A stretch of DNA of 64,000 nt from Aedes albopictus (Eukaryota; Arthropoda; Insecta; Diptera; Culicidae). Position 1 is the first letter of the stretch, and each line of letters begins with the position of its first letter. Positions 1 through 11,729 of this stretch are shown here, one piece after another. The notes under the pieces were generated by a model. The model was not told the DNA's origin. It was given only the letters and a program-made list of their open reading frames with translations, and did not search any database. The stretch is from positions 379,750,706 to 379,814,705 of the forward strand of contig NC_085137.1 of assembly GCF_035046485.1 (NCBI RefSeq), written 5' to 3'. Position numbers and translations under genes: made by a program.

Positions 1-57
1 ACCCCCTCCTTCCTTGCAAGAGTTTTTGTAGAATAGCGAACCACTTGGGCAGTGGCC

Positions 58-218
58 GGTATTTTGGGCACTCTTCTCTATAACTCAGTCAATTCCAAAC
101 CAATTGACTTGAAATTTTGTACACAGCTAGATACTATATTATCTCATCGCGTTCCAAAAATTGTGTCAATTGATTCAGAATTGGCTGAGTTATAGCAGAA
201 AAGTGCCCAAAATAGGAC
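58..218. repeat. Hairpin (MITE-like) inverted repeat
   Basis: Bases 58-109 and about 165-218 are imperfect inverted copies of each other: both arms carry TATTTTGGGCACT and TATAACTCAG, in opposite orientation, around a short AT-rich loop. This is typical of a short non-autonomous foldback repeat. I could not fix the target duplication, so the superfamily is open. The following bases to about 450 show nothing recognisable. Confidence 0.6.
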
Positions 219-454
219 CCCTGCCGAGATGGTTTCACTTCCCTATGAGAATCCAAATATTTTTGAATGGTGCGTAAGATTTCTCAGATCCCCCTACCCC
301 GGTAAACCCTTACACAATTGATATATGTACAACTTCTGGGGTCCGACATAAACCTATTAAATATTGATTTGTTTTTATTTTGGTCATCAAACCCAAACAC
401 TCAATAGTTATCCGATGTGGGTCAAACAGTGGTCCAACACTGACAACCGATATT

Positions 455-645
455 TTTCGGTCTGGTGGAAGTTTTCAGGGTTTTTGGTGCTTCATGTTGA
501 GACCCCCTAGAACCTCTCTGAGAGCCCCTGAACTGCCCTTGGGTTCTCTAGGAACCCGCTAAAACTCTCATGAGACCTTCATGAAATGCCTCTAAGATTC
601 TCTGAATGGAACTCCCCTGAAACGCCCTTGCAACCTTCCTTTGCT
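455..645. repeat. Degenerate CCCTGAAACGCC-type low-complexity tract
   Basis: A run of decayed units of the kind CCCCTGAA / CTCTGAGA / CTCATGAGAC. The same flavour of short degenerate unit, read from the other strand as GCGTTTCA, recurs at 14.1-14.5 kb. It has no coding value; the short ORFs over it are incidental. Confidence 0.45.
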
Positions 646-1240
646 CTTTCCTATAAAAGCCCTCTAACCGCCGTTGTCATAAATAGTCACGGTTGTTACA
701 TTTGTTCATGCGCAATATTGGTATGGAATAGCTCTCCCTCTTCTCATACAGGACATAAGAAAAGTTCATACATTAAAAATGTCTAAAAATACCCTGCATA
801 AAAAGAGGTTCTATCGTACAGAGAACGGAATAAGCCGAATACGAATTAGTATCGACGAAAAGCGCCCTTGCCGCTACAATGCTGCAACAGCAAGAAGGAG
901 AAACGAGTGTGGATGGTTTCTTCGATCCATTTGGATCGAAACTACAGCAAACCAGAGAGATTGAAAATGCAAGAGATGTGGGAAAATTGATCGCTAAACG
1001 CAAGAAAATATAAGAAGTCACTCAAGTGCGACCATGAAGACTCCTGGATAGCGAATCAAGCAATGAACGGTTGGAAGACAACCCTTACAGGAAGTAGTGT
1101 TAAATCGTGCAGCAAAGGCTTCGTGTCTACTATCTAGCTGTTCCACGTTGGACGATACTTAGATCAGTTCAATCAGGTAATCGATCAAAAAATTGAGACA
1201 TTTTAGCGGTAGGAGGCCAGCTGTCACTGCCAATTTTTTT
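646..1240. other. No clear gene; possible retroelement ORF1 debris
   Basis: Nothing firm is visible. A short plus-strand frame at 879-1016 starts with ATG and encodes about 45 residues rich in Q, E, K and R (it begins MLQQQEGETS). It could be the 5' remnant of the R1-like element recognisable further downstream, but there is no diagnostic motif. Confidence 0.25.
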
Positions 1241-1247
1241 TTCTTTG

Positions 1248-1398
1248 TTTTTTATCTGTATTAACGAGATTTTTAGCCCTGGGCTAGTTCATCTCGAGAC
1301 CCACGCTTTACTTCCCTTCCGAAGGAAGAACCCACATTTTGTGAGTTTGTCGGGAGTGGGATTCGATCATTGCCAGTGATTTTAATCCCAAGGAACAT
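1248..1398 (-). mobile_element. tRNA-derived SINE (family B), partial copy
   Basis: This segment matches the copy at 37991-38170 closely. Shared landmarks are TTAACGAG, TTTTTAGCCCT, GGCTAGT, CATCTCG, GACCCACG, CTTCCCTTCCGAAGGAAGAA and GATTCGAT. On the minus strand the box B-like GAATCGAATCCC lies at the right end and the A-rich 3' tail at the left, so the copy is on the minus strand. It lies between two parts of a decayed R1-like element and probably inserted into it. Confidence 0.75.
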
Positions 1399-1699
1399 TT
1401 TATAGTCAAATAGACTAGAAAAGGGTTCTTAGAACAATCGTAAAACAAAATTGAAAGGAATTTGGTGTATGACGGTTGTGAAACCCCCTACAAGACTAAT
1501 TGGTCAATAAAATATTACTGGGGGATGCCTGGGTGGTTGAGTGGGTTGGCTACAAACTCCAGACGTTGCGTTGGAGCCTGCTGGATTGTCTGTGTAGATT
1601 GATCCTAGTTCTAGTTAACGAATGACCCACAAGGACCTATCCAAGAGAAGGCAACAGCCTTCCGTTCTGTAGTTCTGTATTGGCGAGAATCAGAGTTTG

Positions 1700-2462
1700 A
1701 GAAGACTATGGTCACCAAGCATCCGATGTTGTCCAGGTCCCAGGAGAACGGGTGCAGACAGAAACAAGAGTGGAGGACAGAAGCTCCTGATGAACCTGAG
1801 TTTGGACAAACTGGTTTCATATCTGGTTCGAGCTTGCGATGCAACTATGTCGAAGCAGATATAGCCGCGGAACATTCGTCGTTCAGGCTACTGGTGGAGA
1901 ACAACAATCGTCGCCCTCCATCGGAAATGTCTACGAGCTACGAGAAAGATGCAAAAAAAGTTCTGCCGTAACGTGAATGCAAATTTATGGGCAATAACTA
2001 CAGTGGGGCGATGACAAGAATAAGAGGTCCAGCGACATCATCCAAAAAGTGCACTGAAAACCTGAAGGACATAAAAGAAGGATTGTTTTCACAGCTTGAG
2101 CCAACGGTTTAGTCTCCTGAGGAGGTTACCACGACCATGAAAGGCATCCGAATTTCCAACCAAGAATTTATCATGGTAGCGTAAAGTTATAAGGCCAACA
2201 AAACGTTAAACCTTGATGGCGTTTCAGTTTCAGTATATCGACGTAAGAAACTTTACGAATCGTTGGAAGCAGCAGAAAGTGGTTTTGTCATCCGTGGATC
2301 CAGATATGTAGGCCAATATCTGCGTGTTTCTGTTAGACAAAGCCGGTAAGCTCCTGGAGTAATTAAATTACACAGTAGGCAAAACGCACTGTCGTTTAGA
2401 CTGTCGAGGATGCAGTTCGGGTTCTGGAAAAAAAGGAACAGAGTCTCAACGCTATCCGCTAA
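1700..2462 (+). pseudogene. Decayed R1-clade non-LTR retrotransposon ORF2 remnant
   Basis: Translating in shifting frames gives patches typical of R1-clade pol. Around 1990-2110 there is a segment resembling the pre-RT linker of R1 elements (TRIRGPATSSKK, then a GLF-type patch). Near 2185-2215 is KANKTLNLDGVS, matching the KAPGxDGI motif. At 2310-2345 is a RPI-ACF patch, then LLDKAGKLLE in another frame. At 2410-2450 is MQFGFWKKRN, matching FGFRKKRS. Stops and frameshifts separate them, so it is dead. The related copy at the right end of the window (63.7 kb) has an equivalent linker. The clade call is by motif only. Confidence 0.6.
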
Positions 2463-2508
2463 TGAAACAGCCGTAAAGCATAAGAGAAGAGAAAACCACT
2501 AGAGTAAG

Positions 2509-2550
2509 GTCCTACGTCTACGTCTACGTCTACGTCTACGTCTACGTCAA
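2509..2550. repeat. (TACGTC)n microsatellite
   Basis: About six head-to-tail copies of TACGTC. The minus-strand Asp-Val repeat frame over it is an artefact of the microsatellite. Confidence 0.9.
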
Positions 2551-2587
2551 GCTGAGTTCTACGTCGTAAGGCGACGTAGATAGTCAA

Positions 2588-2665
2588 AGTGTCTTCGTAG
2601 CTTGGAGGAATAGAAGGCACGCCTAACGAATTAAGAATGGTCGGTTCGATTCCCACCGAAGCACG
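2588..2665 (+). repeat. tRNA-related remnant with box B
   Basis: The plus strand has a box A-like TAGCTTGG at about 2597 and a perfect box B-like GGTTCGATTCCC at about 2643, followed by ACCGAAGCA, which can pair partly with TGTCTTCG just upstream. This looks like the head of a decayed tRNA-derived SINE rather than a functional tRNA. Confidence 0.45.
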
Positions 2666-2679
2666 TGGATTTATTTTCG

Positions 2680-4460
2680 AAATTTAGGTCTCAATATTTT
2701 AACAAAACACGTGTTTCTGATGCGCACATGAATGTCAAAGTATTTTAATATCGTCATCTCCACCTGATTATTCCAGGTAAAAATCAAGAAATTAACGAGT
2801 TGTTGTGTAATTCCTTGTACCTCATTGGAATGATAAGTAAGAAATTTCTTGACTGTAATTATGGAAACACTTAATATGATATTCTTGACTGATCTGCTAT
2901 TCATAAAAAAAAATCAGGAAGGCTTTTGGTTTATTTAAGTTACTGCATAATTCTCATCCTTTTTAAATTCATGAAGAGCTTCTAGGCGATATTCTCGGAA
3001 GAGCTTTTTGGACACATCTCGACAAAATTCCTAATATTCCAAACCTTAAAGATGCCTCAAAACATGAGCCTCACCCTAGCCTACAATGGTTAAAGTGCTA
3101 CCACATCACCGGCACCACAGCAGCGATGACGACGGATGGGTTCATGATGCAGTGTAGTGTGGATGATGATCATGATGAGGAAAAATGATGAAGTGGTAAT
3201 TATTTGGCATGGTTATGAAATCTTCGCCGCACAACCAACGCGCTTCGGACTGGAGGCACACGTACGTTGCAACGTGGTGCCCATCCACCATCCACCAGCT
3301 AGTAAAAGTGAAGTTGTCTAGGCTGTTGTGACCACCTTCGGTGGTTAGGGAAGGAGGGAAGCAAAAAGCTCCGGTTCTAAATCGTGAGTGTGTAATTTTT
3401 CCGCGCTCTGCTTGCGAATGGGTAATCGAATTTTGTTCGTTTAAGTTTACGAGCACCCCCGGGTAATCGCACCGTTATCAAACGTCCGCATCGTCGACCA
3501 CGTAAGAGTGGTGCTGGGCTTAAGGTGTTGACTCGGTTAGGAGGTGTTTATGAAGGTCTTAAGGCATATGCGAGGTACTAATGCATTTTTTTCTCTCATT
3601 CGTTGGTGCGAAAAGGGTATGGGCGATTATCAAATTGTACACTTGAACAACTTTGAACTTTTACTTAACAATGTTTTAAGTGGCATTCATTCTTAATTGC
3701 GTTGGTTTTGGATGACTTAGGTTCTGGTTGTTCTCTATATAGTAGGACAACTGTTTTCATCAATTTTAATTGACTTGAAAATCATTATCAAGGACTTTCT
3801 TTTTTTAAATTGTCTAAAATTTCATCGTTATATAATTGATAATCAGATTTGCAATCATAACCAAAATTCCAACAAATTTGAATCCATCATGACTGTTTTC
3901 TAGCTCGTTCACCGATTCGACAGTTGGAAAGTTCATACAGTAAGCAACCAGACTAGCAAACATAATACACATTGAACTCTTCCAACAACAATGCAACCCA
4001 AAGCATAAAGGCGCACACCATAAAAGAAGCAACAAACATAAACCGAAGAGAGCATATATCAATAAAAAATAAGAGTAAAAGCGACAAGCACAAAGGAGGA
4101 AAACATGAAACAACTCCAAAGCGAACAAACTCCAAACGCACCAGCAACAAAAACAACAACAACACCAACAGCCATACAACCGGCAAGAAACGAAAAGTTC
4201 CTCGTAGTTTTCTCCCGGTGGCCTTTTTATGTGTTGTTGTGGGGCAGCTAGCAGTACCTGCCTGCGCCTACGGCCAAATCTTCTGGCCCTGAGTCGGCTG
4301 CAGAAGACCGCTGCTGAAGAGTTCCCCCGGCTTATGTAAACCACCGCGCGCGCCGTACGCCATCATCGGTCGGTACTCTCGGGCTCGAACTTTCTATTTT
4401 TGGGATTTATTTACGTTTGAATCTGACTCACTTTTTATGTTCCACCGAGATAGAGGTCTA
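2680..4460. other. Apparently single-copy non-coding DNA
   Basis: No transposon termini, tandem repeats or domain-bearing ORFs are seen. The longest frame here (3814-4344, minus) is a low-complexity Cys/Leu/Phe-rich translation of an AT-rich tract and has no recognisable domain. Probably host intergenic or intronic sequence. Confidence 0.4.
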
Positions 4461-4466
4461 AGTTAC

Positions 4467-4530
4467 TTTAAAAGACGGGAACGTCGTCGTCGTCTTCAGT
4501 CGCTGTAGTTCGCCGACTCGTAGGTAGGAA
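4467..4530 (+). promoter_or_regulatory. Candidate TATA + initiator core promoter
   Basis: A TATA-like TTTAAAAG lies at 4467-4474 and an arthropod initiator TCAGTC at 4496-4501. If the A at 4498 is +1, the TATA box sits at -31, the normal distance. The following 5'-UTR-like stretch reaches a possible splice donor TAG|GTAGGA near 4522. No downstream exon is identified, so this is suggestive only. Confidence 0.3.
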
Positions 4531-4929
4531 GATACCTACAAAAATCGTTAAACACCGCACAGTTTTCATGGGTTCTTTACTTCTTTCGGCTATAGTGAAG
4601 AAAGAAAAAATCCAACAAACTTCTCTTTTCTGTCACGACAACGACGACTACGACGATGGATGGAACAAAGTTTGAACCATGGAATGGAAAGCAACTGAAG
4701 ACGGGAGAAAAAAAATCGGTTGGACGAACGGGCGTCGCTGTTCTCTGTTGTGTATAATTGATGCTTTTGAGGCACTTTTATTGTACAATGAGTTCGTCGA
4801 AAATTCCGAAGAGACACGCCGGCTGATGAACGACCTTTCGGTGTTTGGGTTTGTGGCCCGACAAGGAGGAAGCAATAAAACAGAATGAAAATATTTCATG
4901 TCAAAATGTCAATGGTAATGGCTGAAACA

Positions 4930-5040
4930 GAGTTTATATTCCCAGAGGCATTCCCAGAGCAATCCCTGCACATATTTCGAGAAGAATTCCCGGAGGGATT
5001 TCCAGAGGAATCCCCGAAGGGATTTTCAGAGGAATCCCTG
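4930..5040. repeat. Degenerate left edge of the 24-bp array
   Basis: Diverged precursors of the array unit, such as GAGGCATTCCCAGAGCAATC and GAGGGATTTCCAGAGGAATC, with irregular spacing. They grade into the perfect array at 5041. Confidence 0.8.
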
Positions 5041-6288
5041 GAGGGATTTGCAGAGGAATCCCTGGAGGGATTTCCAGTGGAATCCCTGGAGGGATTTCCA
5101 GTGGAATCCCTGGAGAGATTTCCAGTGGAATCCCTGGAGGGATTTCCAGTGGAATCCCTGGAGGGATTTCCAGTGGAATCCCTGGAGGGATTTCCAGTGG
5201 AATCCCTGGAGGGATTTCCAGTGGAATCCCTGGAGGGATTTCCAGTGGAATCCCTGGAGGGATTTCCAGTGGAATCCCTGGAGGGATTTCCAGTGGAATC
5301 CCTGGAGGGATTTCCAGTGGAATCCCTGGAGGGATTTCCAGTGGAATCCCTGGAGGGATTTCCAGTGGAATCCCTGGAGGGATTTCCAGTGGAATCCCTG
5401 GAGGGATTTCCAGTGGAATCCCTGGAGGGATTTCCAGTGGAATCCCTGGAGGGATTTCCAGTGGAATCCCTGGAGGGATTTCCAGTGGAATCCCTGGAGG
5501 GATTTCCAGTGGAATCCCTGGAGGGATTTCCAGTGGAATCCCTGGAGGGATTTCCAGTGGAATCCCTGGAGGGATTTCCAGTGGAATCCCTGGAGGGATT
5601 TCCAGTGGAATCCCTGGAGGGATTTCCAGTGGAATCCCTGGAGGGATTTCCAGTGGAATCCCTGGAGGGATTTCCAGTGGAATCCCTGGAGGGATTTCCA
5701 GTGGAATCCCTGGAGGGATTTCCAGTGGAATCCCTGGAGGGATTTCCAGTGGAATCCCTGGAGGGATTTCCAGTGGAATCCCTGGAGGGATTTCCAGTGG
5801 AATCCCTGGAGGGATTTCCAGTGGAATCCCTGGAGGGATTTCCAGTGGAATCCCTGGAGGGATTTCCAGTGGAATCCCTGGAGGGATTTCCAGTGGAATC
5901 CCTGGAGGGATTTCCAGTGGAATCCCTGGAGGGATTTCCAGTGGAATCCCTGGAGGGATTTCCAGTGGAATCCCTGGAGGGATTTCCAGTGGAATCCCTG
6001 GAGGGATTTCCAGTGGAATCCCTGGAGGGATTTCCAGTGGAATCCCTGGAGGGATTTCCAGTGGAATCCCTGGAGGGATTTCCAGTGGAATCCCTGGAGG
6101 GATTTCCAGTGGAATCCCTGGAGGGATTTCCAGTGGAATCCCTGGAGGGATTTCCAGTGGAATCCCTGGAGGGATTTCCAGTGGAATCCCTGGAGGGATT
6201 TCCAGTGGAATCCCTGGAGGGATTTCCAGTGGAAGCCCTGGAGGGATTTCCAGTGGAATCCCTGGAGGGATTTCCAGTGGAATCCCTG
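5041..6288. repeat. 24-bp minisatellite, 52 head-to-tail copies
   Basis: The unit is GAGGGATTTCCAGTGG followed by AATCCCTG (24 bp). From 5041 to 6288 there are exactly 52 units (1,248 bp). Only three differ: 5041-5064 (two substitutions), 5113-5136 (one) and 6217-6240 (one); the other 49 are identical. The unit has no stop in any of the six frames. The long frames 4885-6384 (EGFPVESL repeats) and 5048-6439 (WRDFQWNP repeats) therefore carry no weight as genes. Each unit contains an imperfect dyad, GGGATTtCCA against TGGAATCCC. The edges are degenerate and the core homogeneous, as expected from recent unequal exchange or slippage. Confidence 0.97.
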
Positions 6289-6395
6289 GAGGAGTTCCAG
6301 GAGGAATTCCAGGAGAAATTCCAGGAGAAATTCCAGGAGGAATCCCAGCGGGAATTTCAGGAGGAATTCCAGGGGGAAATCTAGAGGTAATTGCT
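6289..6395. repeat. Degenerate right edge of the 24-bp array
   Basis: Irregular 12-15-bp units of the type GAGGAATTCCAG / GAGAAATTCCAG. They resemble the GGAATTCC-type minisatellite fields at 28-34 kb and 52-55 kb, which suggests the 24-bp unit arose by amplification within such a field. Confidence 0.75.
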
Positions 6396-6399
6396 GGGG

Positions 6400-9235
6400 G
6401 AATGCAATGACAACATTCGTAGTAACTCTTGAATCTTAAATTTAATTTACTCTAATCAAGAAACATCTTCCAAGTCGAGGCGCTTCGGCTCAGTTCGATC
6501 GGTCGTTCAGGTCGTTGTGTTTTGTGCTTCTCTCTACCCACCACCATGTCGCCCATTCCTTTCATACGTCAAACATCTGGTGCAGAGGCAGTGGCGATTG
6601 GTGCCTGGCCTGCCGGCGGCCGGACCAAATGCAGGTCTCTTACATTTTTTTTTTCTCCGACTCTCCGACGTTTGCATTTCAGAACACGACACAATGGATT
6701 GTCTTGATGAAACGGAAATTAGCTCCGGAGGTGTCCGGTTATTTATCTCCTCCAACGTCCAACATTGTTGTAGGAACTGAGGAATTTTGTGCCAATGCGA
6801 CACGCTGGGAATAGGGTCGACCTTGAAATTGAAATATGCTGCTTTGTCATTGAATATCACCAGTGAATCAGAATCGTTTATTCGATTTGAGCATACATCA
6901 GGGCATCTGTTTCGAATCCGAACCGGAGTTGGAATTCTCAGATAAAGCCAACTTGAACCATTCATCAATAAACTACGCATTAAGCTCTCGCAAGACAGCT
7001 AGATAATTGATCACAGCGAACGACCCTGCCTGGAGAGCACAACGACCTTCGAACCTCTTTTAATACTCGTCCCACTCGACCCGTCGTCGAAGGAACCCAG
7101 ACCCAATATTTTATATCCCACGAGTAAGTATATGTGTTGTTCTGTATAACCTACGCACAAGATCCAATCATTGTTCTCCTTCCATTCCTGGATCCGATGT
7201 TCTTTTGAATGCGTTCTTCTCTTTTCATGCTTTTTGCTTTTTACTGCTTCAACGAATTCCTTTAATTTTCGTCGGCACTCCGACGGACCCCAACATTAAC
7301 CGCATTCTCCAACAGAATTTTTTGATATTTCAAATCACTTACGCGTCTACATGTTTAGAGCAGGCTTTGTTTCATCCAACGATTTTTTTTATTTCTTAGC
7401 TCTATCATGACCGAAGAAAGCGCTGGGAATGCGACCTTTCGGGGGGCAACCTTGTTCCTCGAAACAAACCAAATCACCTTGAAGTCCACTACGGTCGGTT
7501 GGTCGGTCGGTGATGCAGAGGTAAATGGAACCATAAAAGATGCATGCTAAGTCGGAGGAAGTACATTCACTGTCTTCTTGGCTGGATGAAGGTCTAAAAG
7601 CACCAACTTCCCTTCGGTTGTCGGTTGCTGCTGCTGCTGCTGCTGGGATTTATGGAGGATAAGGCAAGTGCGGTGGTTGTAAACGACTCACAAACCGACT
7701 CGAAATGAAAGGAACAAACGAAAGCGGACCCGGCGAGAGAGCCCGATTCGGATGTTTTATTTGGCAGTGCTGATTGAGAGGTACAAGCTACATAATTTGG
7801 CAATTATGCTGCTGTCGGTCGGGAATGGTGCTGCGGTGCTAAAGATGAATTGAAGGTAATATGGAAATTTAATTTGGGGGAAAGGGATGCGGCCATTGGG
7901 TTGTGCTTCGGGGATGTATAATTGCTTCGTTAGGGATCGGTGGAAATGGCGCCGTTGGACGGCAAGGAAAAATGAAATGCATGTCCTAAACACGTAAGTC
8001 ACTTCTTTTTTGATGATTTCTCCTTGAAACTTTATGGTCATTGTTTCGGAAAGCTAACATATAGTCATCAAGTGTAAATTTAATAGAAAAGATTGCTTTT
8101 GAGATTGGTTTATTGAGGGTTTTGAGAAATAAAATTTTCATAAACTCATCTATCCCGGAAATGGGTCATCTCATGCATAAGCAACAATACTTATTGTCAC
8201 AGTGAAAGCTAGAACCAGAAATGGTTCTAACTATCCTAAAATAGTACTGCAACTGTGCGCAACAGTAGAAAACCTCTCGTCACCGGCTATCACACGCAGC
8301 TCTCGGTCGACCGTGACCATGACAGAAAAGGGAAATGTGTAAGTTTTCATTATCACTTTGATCATTATCAGTGAAGAAGTCTAATCCAAAACGAAGAACA
8401 TTGAAACACGTTAAAAATTGAATTCCTATATTATTTGCCAATTTACTTGTAAGTATTTAAACAATATTGAAATCGAGCACAAACACTAATTAAATAAATA
8501 GTTTACAAGGACACTGATATTATAAAAACTACTTGTTACACGAAGAAGACTAGATAATGTAAATAAAACAAACTATTGAACTCTAAAACTAATAACTAAA
8601 CAAACAATAAATATTTCAGCTTAAAGCTTACTCCGAACAAATAGACGAGTTTGCCTTTGAGGCGTCCGAACAAATACACCGTCTACCTACGGTGACCTTT
8701 CGCTCCATTTGAAGACCATTGCTTTATACAGTCTGCGTAAGACGAGCGGATGCATCATCATTTCCTATTCTTCCCAGCATTCTAACGTAGCAGGCGTTAG
8801 AGCAATACTCGTAAGTATCCGATTATTTCTTGGTTTAGCAGTCTCTCAAAAGTACTTCCATTCGTCAATATAAACCCAAACTCCTCAGAAAACTAAACGT
8901 GTTGACACTATTGAACCCACTGTGCGTGCGTGAATGAACTTCAATCATTTCTGATACCATAGATTGTAAATACGGATGTTATTTGAGATTGGGAGACGAT
9001 GAGATTTATATGAGAAAGTGCTGTAGTTGATTAGAAGAGTAATACATCTCAGAAAGATTCCCATTACAGTTACTTAAAAGGATGAGAAATTTTCAAAGAA
9101 ATCCTTGTGTGAAATCTTAAAGCAATTGTCATAAGAATCATCGAAGTTACTTTCAGAGAAGTTTAAAAAAAAGAATGGAGAAATCAAAATAAAGTAAAGA
9201 TGAAATAAAACCAGAAATTACCTAAGCAGTTATGA
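6400..9235. other. Apparently single-copy non-coding DNA
   Basis: No mobile-element termini or coding motifs recognised. Minor features: a (GCT)n run at 7626-7645 and a pair of GAACAAATA-containing direct repeats near 8636 and 8669. The short ORFs overlap on both strands and look random. Confidence 0.4.
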
Positions 9236-9238
9236 CAG

Positions 9239-11307
9239 CCCGAGCAGAAGAGAATAGCAAAATAATAACTACAAAATAACATAACCTGTTTTTATATCTT
9301 GTTTTGTTATAATTAACTTATCAAGGAATTACTTTTCCATAACATGTTTTGTTGGACAATCCTATTTTGTTATAATTCAGCTATTGATGTGCACCCATTA
9401 AACAACATTTAAATAACATGTTTTGTTATGGAGCAAACTAAGTTATTATTGTGATATTGAGAGTGTACAAATATTTGATAAACAATATCACAACAATAAC
9501 AAGTTTTTAAATTGTAACTACAACATTGAAAATTTACGTTCTTCACAGCATTCCGTACATATTATCTTATTATTCTAATTATTATTCTTGTCAGCCTAAT
9601 ATTTTATGAACACTTCGACAATTATGTCCTGTTTTTTATCATTTTTTTTGTATCCAGTTACATATAGTTGTATCCATTCCATAGAAAATCTCAGAATATT
9701 GTAATACATGGTGGATTAGTAGTTCCTCGGAAATAGTCAGGCTCATATGTTATAATTCGCAATTAAGATAGCTCTATCTAAAAGGAAGGTCCAAACAATT
9801 TTGCTTTTGGTTTGTTATCAATAACTTTTGAAGATCAAAATTTGTTATTGAAGTATTTTCCAAATTCATTGTTATTAAGTCAATAACAACACAAACAAAA
9901 CATGTTATTAAATTGGTCTTCCAGGAACATTTTTTTTTGTTATGATATTTGTTATTTTGCCGCTTATGACACGCAAGTTTAACACATAATATGTTATGTT
10001 AATAACATTAAAATAACTGATTCCATTACTCCCCCAGCTAACCACATATCATAAATCATTGTGTGGAAAAAATCGTATATTTTCATATATCGAATCAGAA
10101 TTGTATAATAATATGTATATTTGTTGACAATGATTGCGTAAAATCGCATTTCATGTCAAATGCAGTTTCAATTACGATTTCGTTTTATATAGTCGTCTCC
10201 GATCGTAAAAGGTGCTAGATGCTATCGGTAGGATCGCTCAGAATCGGATAGAATCGTAAAAAAACATACGTTCTGCGTGTCGAGCTTCAAGCTCGGTAGC
10301 ATCGTATATGTGATTTCTTTGCATCGTGAAAATTGTCGCTTTTCATCGTATATAAATCTGCTGAATCGACCTGCCTTCTTAGAGGTATGATCAAAATCGG
10401 TGCAATCTACGTCCAGAATATTGTATATTGATCGTTTGCGTCATACTTGCGTCGTATACGAAGTGAACGAAATCGTAGAAATCGTATATTCATTTTTACA
10501 GTTGCATATGATTGTTACTGCACTTTTAATAGTCGAATTTCAATCTCGGAAATCGTAAATGGTTTTGTTTGTATATTTGTATGACGGAGGGAAGCAAAAA
10601 TGTTTATTCATCACATTTTTTTTTGTTGTTGACACATGCCAACCATGATAGCAATAGTTTCAACCAAATATGTAGGTTTTCATACTATTTATTTATTTAT
10701 GCAGTATGATGACTTATAATAAGTGATGTATATATTCCAACAACGATGTGAATTCCAAGCCTCTTGCAAGGCACCACTTTTGGTGCCACTCAATGCACAA
10801 CAACGCTCCCACCACAAGTCTCGCACTGTATCATGCAAATTTTTATTCGTTTCATCCCATTCACTTTGAACTCTCTACTTCCAACTTGGCAATATAGCCA
10901 ATAGAGATAACGCGCAGTTCTCAATCAAAGGACCTAAATTCGATTCCCACTGAACACCAATTGTTTTTTTATTTGAAAATCTTGAGTCGTATATTGGTAC
11001 ACTCAATCGTAATAAGATCATGCAAAATAGTATATTTAGACAGATAAAATCGGCGAAATCGTAGACATTTTTCGAGAAATCGTAAATCATGCTAGGTGGA
11101 ATCCCAGTAATCGTATATATGTTTCGATATGGCCTCCACTTTAGTATGTATATGCCTGTTTCGTGCATTAAATACGATTTCTTTGGTGCTATATATGCGT
11201 GACTATTTCAGTTGCAATTTCAATATAGACACCAAATTGCTGGCTGGGCAGTTATTTTGCCAAAATAACGCATTTTGTTATGCGATTGTTATTCTCTTCT
11301 GCTCGGG
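9239..11307. mobile_element. Non-autonomous inverted-repeat element, nested
   Basis: The 18-bp terminal repeat CCCGAGCAGAAGAGAATA at 9239-9256 has a perfect inverted match at 11290-11307. Subterminal sequence is rich in ATAACAAAA and AACATGTTTTGTTAT, on both strands near the two ends. A second repeat pair begins CCCAGC at 10033 and ends GCTGGG at 11248, bounding a distinct interior full of ATCGTA motifs, so one element probably sits inside the other. No transposase frame is present. The target duplication is unclear, so superfamily is unassigned. Confidence 0.7.
10885..10955 (+). repeat. tRNA-like SINE head remnant
   Basis: A box A-like TATAGCCAATAGAG is followed about 40 bp later by a box B-like AATTCGATTCCC. 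This lies in the part of the nested element that lacks the ATCGTA motif, so it may be a later SINE insertion. Confidence 0.4.
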
Positions 11308-11680
11308 AGAATTCTAGAATTATGTATTTTCCGGTGTACCCTTAGATAAGTTAAGAAGAATTGCAGCAAAAAAGAAGAGCAAATTTTATTATAATAGGAT
11401 GCCTGTACCAATTATGGCACTACCTAAGCAAAACTATTTGTACAAAAATAACGAGAAGACCAACGAGTGCCATCAATACGTTAAAAGATAGCTTAGTTTC
11501 AATACTTTAATGGAAAAATGTAGAAACGGAGCCAAAACTTCTTTAAGTATTCATAACAAGGCGTGCCAGGAACCCTGCACCAGTTATGGTTATACTTTTT
11601 AACTTCGATTCCTGTTCGCACTATTTAGGTAGTAAATATGAACCGATTTCGACGACCGATGGTTTATTCGACGCGGTATA
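11308..11680. other. AT-rich spacer, nothing recognised
   Basis: No coding or repeat signature except the run-in to the tandem array that follows. Confidence 0.35.
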
Positions 11681-11729
11681 TTGCCCCATTGTTTCCTATT
11701 GAAAATTGTTCAGATCGGTCCAGCCGTTC

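Noticed and set aside
3814..4344. 176-codon Cys/Leu-rich minus-strand ORF
   Set aside because: It is a low-complexity translation of an A/C-rich tract, with an overlapping open frame on the other strand and no family signature.
5041..6288. CRISPR array
   Set aside because: Repeats are directly contiguous with no spacers, and the genome is eukaryotic.
4885..6439. Two long open frames (499 and 463 codons) across the 24-bp array as repeat proteins
   Set aside because: The unit is stop-free in all six frames and the frames begin and end in decayed repeat; there is no independent coding evidence.
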